Below are positions 50,592 through 60,152 of a stretch of 64,000 bases of DNA, one piece after another (within the stretch, counting starts at the first letter, position 1; each line of letters starts with the position of its first letter). The stretch lies in NCBI RefSeq assembly GCF_015560805.1, contig NZ_JADMSO010000006.1, positions 148,138 to 212,137 of the forward strand. The letters run 5' to 3'. The notes below the pieces were generated by a model. That model made no database searches and had not been told where the DNA came from. It saw nothing but the letters and a program-made list of their open reading frames with translations. The stretch is from Mediterraneibacter glycyrrhizinilyticus (GTDB lineage Bacteria > Bacillota > Clostridia > Lachnospirales > Lachnospiraceae). A program made the position numbers and the translations under genes.

Positions 50592-51038
50592 ATGTTAAAA
50601 GGAATTCCGAAAATTTTATCACCGGAACTGTTGATGGTGTTGGCTGAAATGGGACACAGCGATCGTATTGTCATTGCAGACGGCAATTTCCCGGCGGAAT
50701 CGATGGGAAAGGACAGCATTGTGATCCGCTGTGACGGACATGGCGTTCCGGAGATCTTAGATGCGATCCTGCAGGTATTTCCATTGGATACTTATGTAGA
50801 AAAACCGGTGAACCTGATGCAGCTGATGCCGGGAGATGTAGGCAAGGTGGAGACACCGATCTGGGATACTTATAAAGAAATCGTGGCAAAACATGACGAA
50901 CGTGGAGCGGATGCGATCGGAAACATCGAGCGGTTCGCATTTTATGATGAGGCAAAAACCGCCTATGCGATCATCGCGACCGGAGAGTCTGCAATTTACG
51001 CAAATGTCATGCTGCAGAAAGGCGTTGTAACAGACTAG
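50592..51038 (+). CDS. fucU: L-fucose mutarotase (RbsD/FucU family)
   Basis: Interconverts the alpha and beta anomers of fucose so that FucI receives its preferred form. The 148 residues are of family length and contain the N-terminal LKGIPKILSPELLMVLAEMGH and the active-site segment SDRIVIADGNFPAES. Tyrosine in AIYANVMLQKG completes the pocket. The ATG at 50592 is 8 bases after GAGGAGG, preferred over one at 50586. It ends the fucose operon; no aldolase gene follows. Confidence 0.93.
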   Translation: MLKGIPKILSPELLMVLAEMGHSDRIVIADGNFPAESMGKDSIVIRCDGHGVPEILDAILQVFPLDTYVEKPVNLMQLMPGDVGKVETPIWDTYKEIVAKHDERGADAIGNIERFAFYDEAKTAYAIIATGESAIYANVMLQKGVVTD

Positions 51039-51119
51039 AAAGAGTAGTTTCTGCCCGTAAGATGTCAAGGGCATTATGTAGCTGCTCCAGATGATTTGTT
51101 CGGAGAATAAGAGGAAAGA

Positions 51120-51165
51120 AAAGAAAGGAAACGGACCGGCAGCGGAACGTTTCCTTTCTTTATTA
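51120..51165 (+). terminator. Rho-independent terminator after fucU
   Basis: AAAGAAAGGAAACG (51120-51133) and its exact complement (51148-51161) with a 14-base loop, followed by ATTATAA. Confidence 0.82.
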
Positions 51166-51307
51166 TAAGTGTTTCTTCTTGAAGGGAAAAGGCATGGTGT
51201 GATAGAATCATTCATAGATTTAAGAAGGAGCGACTGCGTCAGAGCACAGGGAAAAGGGTTCTTTATGCACTGACATTGACAGGACAGTGAGAAGAGAGGG
51301 AAACCGG

Positions 51308-52090
51308 ATGGATCATAAAAAACAGCAAAGTATGCGGATGGTATGGTTGGAGATCGGACTTGCCGTTTTGCTTGCCGTCGTGCTTGGAGTCGGTGGAGCA
51401 TGGCTTACCGGGCGGGATACCGTGCAGAAAGAAAGTAAAAATGAGCAGAACAGAAGCAACCAGACAAACAGTGTAAATACGGATGCGCAGACAAATGATG
51501 TGCAGGTGGATGATACACAGACAAAGGAGATGGCGCAGGAGGCGACCGACCAGTATCCGATCATGGGGAGCAGCCCGGTGACAGTCGCGCAGATGAAAGC
51601 ATATTTTGAGACTGCAAACGTCCCATACCCGGCGGAAGCGCTTGCAAAAGGAGGAGCGGACACGATAGAAACATTTTGTCAGATTTATTATGAGGAGGCG
51701 TCTGCAGAGGGTGTGCGTCCGGAAGTTGCGTTTGTGCAGACGATGAAAGAGACGAACTGGCTGCAGTACGGCGGAGATGCTTCTATTGAGCAGTTCAATT
51801 TTGCAGGGCTCGGAACAACCGGAGGGGGCGTTCCGGGAAATTCCTATCCGGATGTAAGAACCGGGATCCGCGCCCAGATCCAGCATTTGAAAGCTTATGC
51901 GACAACCGATGTTCTGGCGCAGGAATGTGTGGACGACCGTTATGAATATGTGACGAAAGGCAGCGCCCCGTATGTGGAATGGCTTGGACAAAAAGAGAAT
52001 CCGAAAGGATACGGATGGGCAACAGACGAAAATTACGGATATTCCATCGTGGAAATGATCCGCGTGATGGAACAGCTTCCTGCAAAGTAA
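51308..52090 (+). CDS. Membrane-anchored glucosaminidase (GH73-like peptidoglycan hydrolase)
   Basis: The 260 residues have an N-terminal membrane helix (about residues 11-32), a Gln/Asn/Asp-rich linker to about residue 80, and a glucosaminidase domain. Domain motifs are FCQIYYEEASAEGVRPEVAF, QTMKETNWLQYGG with the expected catalytic glutamate, and NFAGLGTTGGG. It likely cuts the glycan strands of the cell wall. GAGGG precedes the ATG at 51308; an in-frame GTG at 51287 is less likely. Confidence 0.88.
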   Translation: MDHKKQQSMRMVWLEIGLAVLLAVVLGVGGAWLTGRDTVQKESKNEQNRSNQTNSVNTDAQTNDVQVDDTQTKEMAQEATDQYPIMGSSPVTVAQMKAYFETANVPYPAEALAKGGADTIETFCQIYYEEASAEGVRPEVAFVQTMKETNWLQYGGDASIEQFNFAGLGTTGGGVPGNSYPDVRTGIRAQIQHLKAYATTDVLAQECVDDRYEYVTKGSAPYVEWLGQKENPKGYGWATDENYGYSIVEMIRVMEQLPAK

Positions 52091-52150
52091 AAGAAGTATG
52101 AAATCCCTTTTTCAGGCAATACTCAAAAGAAAAGAAGAAAGAGGGAGTTT

Positions 52151-52351
52151 ATGATGTCTTCAAAGAAACAGAAACCGATCGATCTGCGAAATCTGGAACC
52201 CGAGGAAAAAATGAAGTATGAGATTGCGGAAGAGCTGGGACTTCTGGACCGCGTTTTGGCAGAGGGATGGAAAGGATTGACGTCCAAAGAAACAGGGCGT
52301 ATCGGAGGGCTTGTGACAAAGAGAAAACGGGAACAGAGAAAAACGGTGTGA
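52151..52351 (+). CDS. Small acid-soluble spore protein-like (alpha/beta type) protein
   Basis: The 66 residues hold the alpha/beta SASP pattern: KYEIAEELGLLDRVLAEGWK with the EIA site cut by the GPR germination protease, and the DNA-contact motif GLTSKETGRIGGLVTKRKRE. These proteins coat spore DNA. It is shorter and more divergent than the main SASPs and resembles SspF-like minor types. This supports a spore-forming lineage. A GAGGGAG site precedes the ATGATG start. Confidence 0.82.
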   Translation: MMSSKKQKPIDLRNLEPEEKMKYEIAEELGLLDRVLAEGWKGLTSKETGRIGGLVTKRKREQRKTV

Positions 52352-52397
52352 GCAGGGACACTTAGATGTCGAAAATGTAAATAAAATGTAAAAAAGC

Positions 52398-52426
52398 TTG
52401 CGGAATGTAAGAATTTTTGGTACAAT
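52398..52426 (+). promoter_or_regulatory. Promoter of the WecG/TagA-like gene
   Basis: TTGCGG (52398-52403), 17-base spacer, TACAAT (52421-52426). The first in-frame ATG after it lies at 52492, the preferred one at 52537. Confidence 0.6.
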
Positions 52427-52536
52427 TGTACGACTGCTATCAGTGGAGAACCGATGAAGACGGTGACCGTTGAGGGCAGATTTAGCACGGAGTGATGAAT
52501 GAGAAAGGCAGTACGCCGGGGATAGGTGAATGTAGA

Positions 52537-53220
52537 ATGAAACGGGATATTAATATATTTGGCATTGAACTGACCGGGCTTACCGCGAAAGAAGCGATGA
52601 AGCAGGTCATGGATTTTATGACCGGGGAGACCGTCAGCACTGTAGAGATCGTGACCATGGAGATGCTCGTCAGAGGACAGGATGATGCTGTATGGAAAGA
52701 ACAGCTTCAAAAACTGGATCTTTTGATACCCGGGGAAAGCGAGATTTTGAAAGCGGCGGGAGCAGATGAGCGGGAACTGGTGAAAGATCTGGAGAATCAT
52801 ACATTTATCCGTATGCTTTTGAAGTACTTCCAGAAGAATAAGAAGAGGATTTTTCTGGTTGCCGGAAGCGAGGAAGATCTTGCCGGGCTGAAAGCTTCTT
52901 TGAATCTGTATTGCAAAGGGCTGATCATTGCGGGAAAAGCGGTGCTTCCGGATGATATAAACCTTGCCGAGAGTGTGATCAATGAGATCAACGGTGTAGA
53001 TATGGATTGTGTCTTGTCGGTACTTCCGGCTCAGAAAGAAGCTTCTTTTATCACGGGTAGCCGCGCGCTTCTGGATGCGAGGCTTTGGATCGGCGGAGGA
53101 TCTTTTCTTTTGCAGAAGAGTGAAAAGCCCAAAGCATCGGGGAAAGTACGGCAGTTCCTACTGAAACGGATTTTCCGGTATCGTGTTGAAAAGCAGAATC
53201 AGGAAAGCAAAAATGATTGA
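52537..53220 (+). CDS. Divergent WecG/TagA/CpsF-family protein
   Basis: The 227 residues resemble the N-acetylmannosaminyl-transferase fold used in wall polymer synthesis: INIFGIELTGLTAKEAMKQV at the start, RIFLVAGSEEDL, and VDMDCVLSVLPAQKEASFI near the end. The conserved catalytic Asp-Gly segment after the LLIPGES stretch is not evident, so activity is doubtful. The ATG at 52537 has AGGTGAA upstream. It is alone, not in a wall-polymer cluster. Confidence 0.6.
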   Translation: MKRDINIFGIELTGLTAKEAMKQVMDFMTGETVSTVEIVTMEMLVRGQDDAVWKEQLQKLDLLIPGESEILKAAGADERELVKDLENHTFIRMLLKYFQKNKKRIFLVAGSEEDLAGLKASLNLYCKGLIIAGKAVLPDDINLAESVINEINGVDMDCVLSVLPAQKEASFITGSRALLDARLWIGGGSFLLQKSEKPKASGKVRQFLLKRIFRYRVEKQNQESKND

Positions 53221-53461
53221 TTTTGTTTATTTTGTATAGATAGCGTCGGTTTGAGGCGTGTTTCCCCTTGTACACTGACGCTGCGTTCGGAAGATGAAAA
53301 ATGGGAATATGAGGAAATGCATAAAAATGTGGATTTCCTCTTTATTTTTTGGGCTGTTTGCATTAAAATATAGTGTATATATGTATGAGATTATGGATGC
53401 AAAAGAAGAAAAATTGTGAAAAATGCACATAAGTGTCAAAGGATGATCGGAGGAGGCAGTC

Positions 53462-54553
53462 ATGATTACAAATCAAATACTTCTTAACACAATTGAGGGA
53501 TTAAAAGGAATCTCAAGGGTAGATTTCTGTATTTTCGATACGGAGGAGAAGGTGCTGGCCAGTACGTTCGAGGACAGCCAGATGTTTGAGGGCTCAGTCC
53601 GGTCATTTGTGGAATCACAGGCCGAAAGTCAGGTGATCCAAGGCTATCAGTTCTTTAAGATTTTTGATGAACAGCAGTTGGAATACATTCTGCTTGTGGA
53701 GGGAGACAGCGAGAATTCCTATATGATCGGCAAGATGGCGGCATTCCAGATCCAGAACCTTTTGGTTGCCTATAAAGAACGGTTTGACAAGGATAATTTT
53801 ATTAAAAATTTATTGCTTGACAACTTACTTTTGGTGGACATTTACAATCGCGCCAAAAAATTACATATTGACACAGAAGTAAAACGTGTTATCTTTATTA
53901 TTGAGACATCGCACGAAAAGGACAGCGCTGCCCTTGACAATGTGAGAGTGCTTCTCGGCGGAAGACCGAAAGATTTTATTACGGCAGTGGACGAGAGGAA
54001 TATCATTGTTGTGAAAGAATTGTCTCCGAAAGACGGAAGCAGAGAATTGGACCGGATGGCAAAAGAGATGCTCGCAACGCTGAAAGAAGAAAGCGGCGAC
54101 GAACATATCCATATCGCATACGGAACAGTTGTGAATGATATCAAGGAAGTTTCCAAGTCTTACAAGGAGGCGAAGCTGGCGCTTGATGTGGGTAAGATAT
54201 TTTTCGATGAGAAAGATATTGTTGCTTACAGTACTTTGGGGATCGGACGTCTGATCTATCAGCTTCCGCTTCCGTTGTGCAAGATGTTCATCAGAGAGAT
54301 TTTCGAGGGGAAATCGCCGGATGAGTTCGACGAGGAAACACTGGCTACGATCAATAAGTTCTTTGAGAACAGCCTGAACGTATCGGAGACTTCCCGGCAG
54401 CTTTATATTCACAGAAACACACTCGTTTACAGACTCGACAAGCTGCAGAAGAGCACCGGTCTGGATCTGCGTGTGTTTGAAGATGCGATCACATTTAAGA
54501 TCGCGCTGATGGTTGTGAAATATATGAAGTATATGGAGACCCTGGAGTATTGA
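53462..54553 (+). CDS. PucR/CdaR-type helix-turn-helix regulator
   Basis: The 363 residues have an N-terminal sensor-like region (SRVDFCIFDTEEKVLASTFE), a GGDEF-like middle domain (HIAYGTVVNDIKEVSKSYKEAK) and the C-terminal PucR HTH (NVSETSRQLYIHRNTLVYRLDKLQ). It belongs with sugar-diacid/purine regulators, but the ligand is unknown. It sits 77 bases upstream of ftsE in the same direction. GGAGGAGG precedes the ATG. Confidence 0.88.
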   Translation: MITNQILLNTIEGLKGISRVDFCIFDTEEKVLASTFEDSQMFEGSVRSFVESQAESQVIQGYQFFKIFDEQQLEYILLVEGDSENSYMIGKMAAFQIQNLLVAYKERFDKDNFIKNLLLDNLLLVDIYNRAKKLHIDTEVKRVIFIIETSHEKDSAALDNVRVLLGGRPKDFITAVDERNIIVVKELSPKDGSRELDRMAKEMLATLKEESGDEHIHIAYGTVVNDIKEVSKSYKEAKLALDVGKIFFDEKDIVAYSTLGIGRLIYQLPLPLCKMFIREIFEGKSPDEFDEETLATINKFFENSLNVSETSRQLYIHRNTLVYRLDKLQKSTGLDLRVFEDAITFKIALMVVKYMKYMETLEY

Positions 54554-54630
54554 TCATTTTACAGACAGGGGAGCCCGTACGGCATGGGGACGGGATAGAC
54601 ACTAAGGAGTAAAATAATTAGGAGGAGCAT

Positions 54631-55317
54631 ATGATTGAGTTAAAGAACGTCACGAAAGAGTACTCAAAAGGACATGCCGCTCTGAACGGAGTATCCGTGA
54701 AGATTGAAAAAGGCGAGTTCGTATTCATTGTAGGTGACAGTGGATCAGGGAAGTCTACATTGATTCGTCTGATCATGAAAGAGCTGGATCCGACAGAGGG
54801 GACGATCATCGTGAATGGACAGAACCTGAATCGAATGAAACACCGTAATATTGCAAAATACAGAAGAGGTCTTGGAGTCGTATTTCAGGATTTCCGTCTG
54901 CTGAATGACAGAAATGTCTATGAGAATATCGCATTTGCACTGCGTGTGACAGAGACACCGAGCCGCGTGATCAAGAGAAAAGTTCCGGCGGCATTGTCTC
55001 TCGTAGGTCTTGCGCAGAAATATAAGTCTAATCCGAAAGAACTTTCCGGCGGAGAGCAGCAGAGGGTTGCGATCGCCCGTGCGATCGTGAATGAACCTGC
55101 GATCCTTCTGGCAGATGAGCCGACCGGTAACCTGGATCCGACGAATTCGTGGGAGATCATGAGTCTTCTGAAAGAAGCGAACGACAGAGGGACAACGGTA
55201 CTTGTAGTTACACATAACCAGGAGATCGTCAATGAGATGAACGAGCGTGTAATTACGATGAAACAAGGCGTAATCGTAAGTGATGAACGAAAAGGTGGGT
55301 ATACAAATGAGGATTAG
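54631..55317 (+). CDS. ftsE: Cell division ATPase FtsE
   Basis: The 228 residues form a single ABC ATPase with Walker [14 protein letters not shown], signature [15 protein letters not shown] and Walker [12 protein letters not shown]. With FtsX it couples the division machinery to extracellular wall hydrolases. It overlaps ftsX by 11 bases and is followed by an M23 hydrolase gene, the expected partner arrangement. TTAGGAGGAG lies before the ATG. Confidence 0.97.
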   Translation: MIELKNVTKEYSKGHAALNGVSVKIEKGEFVFIVGDSGSGKSTLIRLIMKELDPTEGTIIVNGQNLNRMKHRNIAKYRRGLGVVFQDFRLLNDRNVYENIAFALRVTETPSRVIKRKVPAALSLVGLAQKYKSNPKELSGGEQQRVAIARAIVNEPAILLADEPTGNLDPTNSWEIMSLLKEANDRGTTVLVVTHNQEIVNEMNERVITMKQGVIVSDERKGGYTNED

Positions 55318-56263
55318 TACAATTGGATATGTTGGAAAACAGGGTGTGAAGAACATCGGAAGAAACAAGATGTTTTCTGCTGCTTCCATTGCAACGATGT
55401 CGGCATGTATCTTTCTGTTCGGACTGTTTTTCTCGATCATCATGAACTTTCAGTATATTATCAAGTCCGCGGAAGAGGGCGTTGCGATCACGGTCCTTTT
55501 TGAGGAAGATGCGACCGATGAACAGATCAAAGAGATCGGGGAACAACTGAAAAGCAGGGATGACGTTTCCGAGGTGAAATATGTTTCTGCGGATGAAGCG
55601 TGGGATAGATTCCAGAAAGATTATTTCAAGGGCAACGAGGAACTGGCGGAGGGATTCAAAGATGATAATCCGCTTGCAGGTTCCGATAACTATGAAGTTT
55701 ACATGAAAGTGCTCGATGAGCAGGATGATGTCAATATTATTTCCAAGAGCCGTTCGCTGTCAAAGACGCAGCAGGATCTTGTAAAATTTGCAAAAGGGCT
55801 GGACGGTGTACGTCAAGTCAACAAATCCGATGTTGTGGCGAATACATTGTCGAGTGTGAACGTATTGGTCGGCTATGTATCGATCGCGATCATTTTGATC
55901 CTGTTGGGCGTATCGATCTTCCTGATCAGCAATACGGTCACGATGGGTATCACGGTCAGAAAAGAAGAAATCGCGATCATGAAGTATATCGGAGCCAAGG
56001 ACTTTGTCGTGCGGTCGCCGTTTGTGATCGAAGGTCTGATCATGGGATTATTCGGAGCGGTGATCCCGCTGGCACTTTTGTATGTGCTTTACGGAAAAGC
56101 GGTAGGATTTATTCTGGAGCGGTTCAGTATCTTGAATAACATCATTACGTTCCTCCCGGTAGACAGTGTGTACCGTTATCTGCTTCCGATCGGTCTTCTG
56201 ATGGGAGTGGGAATCGGATTTGTAGGAAGTTTCTTTACAGTCCGCAAGCACTTGAAAGTCTGA
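55307..56263 (+). CDS. ftsX: Cell division membrane protein FtsX
   Basis: The 318 residues have a cytoplasmic start, four membrane segments (about residues 28-50 and three in the C-terminal half), and an extracellular loop between the first two that contacts wall hydrolases. Motifs include [20 protein letters not shown] and [21 protein letters not shown]. The ATG at 55307 has AAAGGTGGG upstream inside ftsE; an earlier in-frame ATG is less likely. Confidence 0.95.
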   Translation: MRISTIGYVGKQGVKNIGRNKMFSAASIATMSACIFLFGLFFSIIMNFQYIIKSAEEGVAITVLFEEDATDEQIKEIGEQLKSRDDVSEVKYVSADEAWDRFQKDYFKGNEELAEGFKDDNPLAGSDNYEVYMKVLDEQDDVNIISKSRSLSKTQQDLVKFAKGLDGVRQVNKSDVVANTLSSVNVLVGYVSIAIILILLGVSIFLISNTVTMGITVRKEEIAIMKYIGAKDFVVRSPFVIEGLIMGLFGAVIPLALLYVLYGKAVGFILERFSILNNIITFLPVDSVYRYLLPIGLLMGVGIGFVGSFFTVRKHLKV

Positions 56264-56367
56264 TAAAAGCAGAGAAGCGTAGGGGAACTCTCTGTGAAAG
56301 AACGGGGAATGGACGATAAGAGTGACGTTGCTTTTGGCACAGAAGAAAGATATAAGGGTGAGTATAA

Positions 56368-57540
56368 ATGAACAAAAGAACAAAGAGAATCTTAAGCGGC
56401 GGTCTGATTTTTGTGATGAGTTTCGGTATGGTCATCAATGTAAATGCAACGACGATCGATGAGGCACAGCAGAAAGCGGATGCGCTTGAGCAGCAGAAAA
56501 GCACGGCTGAGGCGGAGAAGAATTCGCTGAATACCCAGTTGAATACCATCTTAGGCGAGATGGAAGACGCACAGACGAAGCTCGCAGATAAGCAGACCGA
56601 GATCGAGGAAGCGGAGGAAGCGCTCGTACAGGCAAAGGTCGAAGAGAATACGCAGTACCAAAGTATGAAAAAGCGTATCAAGTATATGTATGAAAATGGA
56701 AATTCCCAAGTGATCGAGCTTTTGATGGAAAGTGAGAATATCGGAGAATTTCTGAATAAGGCAGAGTATATTTCACAGATTTCCGAGTATGATAGAGATA
56801 TGCTTGATGAGTTTCAGGCTGTTGTAAAAGAAGTGGAAGCAGAAGAAGCAGCGCTTCAGACAGAGTATGAGGAACTCGAAGTGCTCAGGGACGATCTGCT
56901 TGTAAAACAGTCGAATCTGGAAAGTCTTTTGAGTGAAAAGAATCTCCAGATCTCGGATCTGGAGAAACAGATCGGTGACAATGCGGCACTTTTGCAGGAT
57001 CTGATCGCACAGGCTGAGGCAGAGCGTCTGAAACAGGAACAGGCAGCAGCCGCGGCGGCTGCCGCAGCTCAGCAGGCTGCACAGCAGCAGGCAGCGCAGA
57101 ATTCCGGCAATTCCGGCGGCGGAAGCAGTTATGTACCGCCTGTAATCGACAATGTGGTGAGTGGGAACGGACAGTTTACGAATCCGTGTCCGGCAGGATA
57201 TGTATCCAGTACGTTCGGATACCGTGATTTTGATTCTTCTTTCCATAAAGGTCTGGATCTGGCAGCACCGGAGGGAACACCTACATATGCGGCAGCCGAT
57301 GGAGTGGTTCTGATCGCAGGATGGAGCGACAGCGCCGGTAACTGGATCGTTATCGATCATGGAAATGGATTTGTCGGTAAATATATGCATCATTCGGGAC
57401 TGTTAGTCAGTGCCGGACAGACAGTTACGAAAGGACAGCCGATCGGATTGGTGGGAAATACCGGCAATTCTTTCGGAGCGCATCTGCATTTCCAGCTTGA
57501 ACTGAACGGTGCACCGGTAGACCCGCAAGCATATTTCTAA
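56368..57540 (+). CDS. Coiled-coil M23 (LytM) peptidoglycan hydrolase, FtsEX partner
   Basis: The 390 residues have a signal peptide (to about residue 27), a long coiled coil (about 30-245, Gln/Glu/Lys/Ala-rich), a Gln/Ala- and Gly/Ser-rich linker and a C-terminal LytM domain with zinc ligands in FHKGLDLAAPEGTP and GAHLHFQLELNG. This matches EnvC/PcsB-like proteins, which FtsX activates. Encoded immediately after ftsEX. It probably cuts peptide cross-links at the septum. Confidence 0.94.
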   Translation: MNKRTKRILSGGLIFVMSFGMVINVNATTIDEAQQKADALEQQKSTAEAEKNSLNTQLNTILGEMEDAQTKLADKQTEIEEAEEALVQAKVEENTQYQSMKKRIKYMYENGNSQVIELLMESENIGEFLNKAEYISQISEYDRDMLDEFQAVVKEVEAEEAALQTEYEELEVLRDDLLVKQSNLESLLSEKNLQISDLEKQIGDNAALLQDLIAQAEAERLKQEQAAAAAAAAAQQAAQQQAAQNSGNSGGGSSYVPPVIDNVVSGNGQFTNPCPAGYVSSTFGYRDFDSSFHKGLDLAAPEGTPTYAAADGVVLIAGWSDSAGNWIVIDHGNGFVGKYMHHSGLLVSAGQTVTKGQPIGLVGNTGNSFGAHLHFQLELNGAPVDPQAYF

Positions 57541-57555
57541 AAGGTTGGGGCAAGG

Positions 57556-58740
57556 ATGAAAAAAGATAAAGAATTTTTCAGGGGGGCGCTGATAGGCGCC
57601 CTCGCTATGTTTTGTGTGATCGCAGGTGGAAATGCACTTTGGAAATGGGCGTCCATGGCTGGATTTCTGCCGGAGTCATTATCTGCCACATCGGAGGTGG
57701 AGAATAAGCTGTATTTGTTGGAACAGATGGTAGATAAATATTATCTGTATCATGATGAGATCGATAAGGATACACAGGCAGAGGGCATTTATACGGGATA
57801 TATGGCAGGTCTGATGGATCCATATACAACTTATTATACAGAAGAGCAGACAGAAGAACTGATGCAGGGGATTTCCGGCGAGTTTACGGGAATCGGAGCG
57901 ACGATGACGCAGGATTTGGAGAACAAAACGACAAAGATCACAGATATTGAAAAGGGATCTCCGGCAGAAGAAGCCGGGCTGCAGGCAGGAGATCTTGTTG
58001 TGCAGGTAGACGACCATAAGATCGTTGATGAAAGTCTGGATGAAATTGTAAAATGGGTTCGCGGAAAGGAGGGGACGGAAGTTACGCTTCATATTGTCCG
58101 CGGAGAGGAAGAACTGAGTTTTACAATGACGCGGCGCGTGATCCAGCAGAACACTGTGGAATATGAGATGAAAGACGGGCAGGTCGGCTATATTTATGTG
58201 AAAGAATTTGACGAGGTGACAGCGTCACAGTTTGAGACGGCGTTAAATGATCTGGAAGCACAGGAGATGAACGGATTGGTCATTGATATCCGGGATAATC
58301 CGGGCGGAAATCTGGACACGGTTGTTGAGATGCTTCGGCAGATCCTGCCGGAGGGCGTGATCGTTACGACAAAGGACCGGGATGGAACCGCAGAAGAATA
58401 TACATGCGATGGGGCACATGAATTTACAAAACCTCTTGCGGTATTAGTCAATGGATCGAGCGCCAGCGCATCCGAAGTATTTGCGGCGGCGGTCAAAGAC
58501 TACGGGATCGGTACGATCGTCGGGGAAACGACATTTGGAAAAGGCGTGGTACAGGATGTGATCGGACTGCGGGACGGAAGCAGCGTCAAGATCACGACCG
58601 CAGAATATTTCCCGCCGAGCGGAGAAAGCATCAATAAAAAAGGCGTGAAGCCGGATGTGGAGATTGAATTTGAGCAGGATCCGAACGATCCGGAGGCGGA
58701 TAACCAACTGGAAAAAGCACTTGAGATCGTGAGACAATAA
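57556..58740 (+). CDS. ctpA: S41-family C-terminal processing peptidase (CtpA-like)
   Basis: The 394 residues have an N-terminal membrane anchor (about 9-30), a PDZ domain (TKITDIEKGSPAEEAGLQAG) and the S41 protease core with catalytic serine in VNGSSASASEVFAAA and lysine in TTFGKGVVQDV. It acts outside the membrane on protein C-termini; in division loci it may control the neighbouring M23 hydrolase. Starts 15 bases after that gene and ends at a terminator. Confidence 0.94.
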   Translation: MKKDKEFFRGALIGALAMFCVIAGGNALWKWASMAGFLPESLSATSEVENKLYLLEQMVDKYYLYHDEIDKDTQAEGIYTGYMAGLMDPYTTYYTEEQTEELMQGISGEFTGIGATMTQDLENKTTKITDIEKGSPAEEAGLQAGDLVVQVDDHKIVDESLDEIVKWVRGKEGTEVTLHIVRGEEELSFTMTRRVIQQNTVEYEMKDGQVGYIYVKEFDEVTASQFETALNDLEAQEMNGLVIDIRDNPGGNLDTVVEMLRQILPEGVIVTTKDRDGTAEEYTCDGAHEFTKPLAVLVNGSSASASEVFAAAVKDYGIGTIVGETTFGKGVVQDVIGLRDGSSVKITTAEYFPPSGESINKKGVKPDVEIEFEQDPNDPEADNQLEKALEIVRQ

Positions 58741-58779
58741 CGTTGTTGATCATCTGCCAAAACAGAAAGTGAAAATGTG

Positions 58780-58845
58780 AAAAGACATTGCGAAAAAAGG
58801 TTTCAATGTGGATAACAGGAATCTTTTTGGCAATGTCTTTTTTGC
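58780..58845 (+). terminator. Rho-independent terminator after ctpA
   Basis: AAAAGACATTGC (58780-58791) and GCAATGTCTTTT (58830-58841) are exact complements; further A/T pairing inside shortens the loop, and a T-run follows. Confidence 0.88.
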
Positions 58846-58916
58846 TTGCGTGTTGAATAAAAACAAGGTAAATTAATAGTAAAGGATTGGAAATTCAGAT
58901 GAGGCAGGTGAACGAT

Positions 58917-60140
58917 ATGGGGAAAAAAGATCGGTGTTATCTTTGTGGGGCAAAATTACAGAACGGATATTGTAAGGAGTGTGGTCTGGATAATCGACGA
59001 AGCCAGAAAATCCGTTACAGGCTGAATGAGAGCAACGCGACAAAGAAAAATGACTCCTTTGAGGAAATGGCAGAGGAACAGCGTGAGACGGAGACTCGGA
59101 ACATACAAAAATATAAGGCAGCACAGCAACGGGCGTGGTCGAAAACGGGCGGCGCAGGTCAATGGAAAAAAGCAGGAACTCGCCAGACAATGCAAAAAGG
59201 AACGGCTGGCGGCGGCTTCCGGCTTGAGAGAGCTTTGAACTTTGAAAAAAAGAAAAACATGAACGGGGAGAAAGGAATCAGCAGAAAAACAGCCGCATTT
59301 ATGATCGGAGGAATCGGTTTCGTGGTTCTTATGATCGCACTGATGTATTCTGCTATGGAAGCAGATTTATCCTACTACGGAGAAACGAATATGACCGTTG
59401 AGTATTCGGAAGAGTCCGGAAGCGGTTTTTCAGAACCGGAAGAGAGCGGGGAACTTGTCGCTTTAGAAGATCCCCATTCTTATGAATTTGTAAGCAGAGA
59501 ACTGGATGAATCGGGGGATACATATATAGAGGAACTGGAGTACGGGGAGTACATTGTCGGTTCACAGATCCCGGAGGGTATTTATACGATCAGATTGAAA
59601 GAGGGAAGCGGATATGTGAATGTGGACGATGCGGAGAATACGATTTATTTATGGCAGGATTTCGGGACAGACACAAAATATGACGAGCTCCTTGAGTGGC
59701 AGGATGTCCGGTTGTACGAAGGAGCGATCGTTGAGATCAGCGATAATGTGACGCTGGAGTTTTCCTCTGAGAATGCACAGACGTCGGATCTGAAGATGAA
59801 AGAAAATCCAAATGTGGAGGAATGTGCATTTTCGTTAGAAACAGAGGATAAAATCGTGGCAGGGAAAGACTTTGAGCCGGGAGTTTATGATGTTTCGATT
59901 CCGGAGTGGAATGGGTGGGGTGTTTTATACTTGAAAGTGAAGACAACCGATCCATATGACGAAGACGGTTATTATGAGACATCGATCTGGCTGGATGGAG
60001 GGGAGTCGGGAAAGACTTACCATAATCTTTACTTATCAGACGGTGCGGAGATTTATATAGAGGGAGATCCGGCAGAATTTGTGCCGAGCGAGAAGATCGC
60101 GGATATTGATTATAAGGAATATTATGAAAAATATCATTAA
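58917..60140 (+). CDS. Zinc-ribbon membrane protein with duplicated extracellular beta domain
   Basis: I recognise parts but no function. The 407 residues start with a zinc ribbon (CYLCGAKLQNGYCKECGLDN). A charged stretch, one membrane helix (about residues 124-148) and an acidic linker follow. Two copies of an extracellular domain come next: YIVGSQIPEGIYTIRLKEGS and KIVAGKDFEPGVYDVSIPEW start the repeats. The second copy continues to HNLYLSDGAEIYIEG and ends near PSEK. The ATG at 58917 lies 6 bases after an AGGTGA site. It is a single-gene unit. Confidence 0.82.
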   Translation: MGKKDRCYLCGAKLQNGYCKECGLDNRRSQKIRYRLNESNATKKNDSFEEMAEEQRETETRNIQKYKAAQQRAWSKTGGAGQWKKAGTRQTMQKGTAGGGFRLERALNFEKKKNMNGEKGISRKTAAFMIGGIGFVVLMIALMYSAMEADLSYYGETNMTVEYSEESGSGFSEPEESGELVALEDPHSYEFVSRELDESGDTYIEELEYGEYIVGSQIPEGIYTIRLKEGSGYVNVDDAENTIYLWQDFGTDTKYDELLEWQDVRLYEGAIVEISDNVTLEFSSENAQTSDLKMKENPNVEECAFSLETEDKIVAGKDFEPGVYDVSIPEWNGWGVLYLKVKTTDPYDEDGYYETSIWLDGGESGKTYHNLYLSDGAEIYIEGDPAEFVPSEKIADIDYKEYYEKYH

Positions 60141-60152
60141 ACAGGATCGGCA

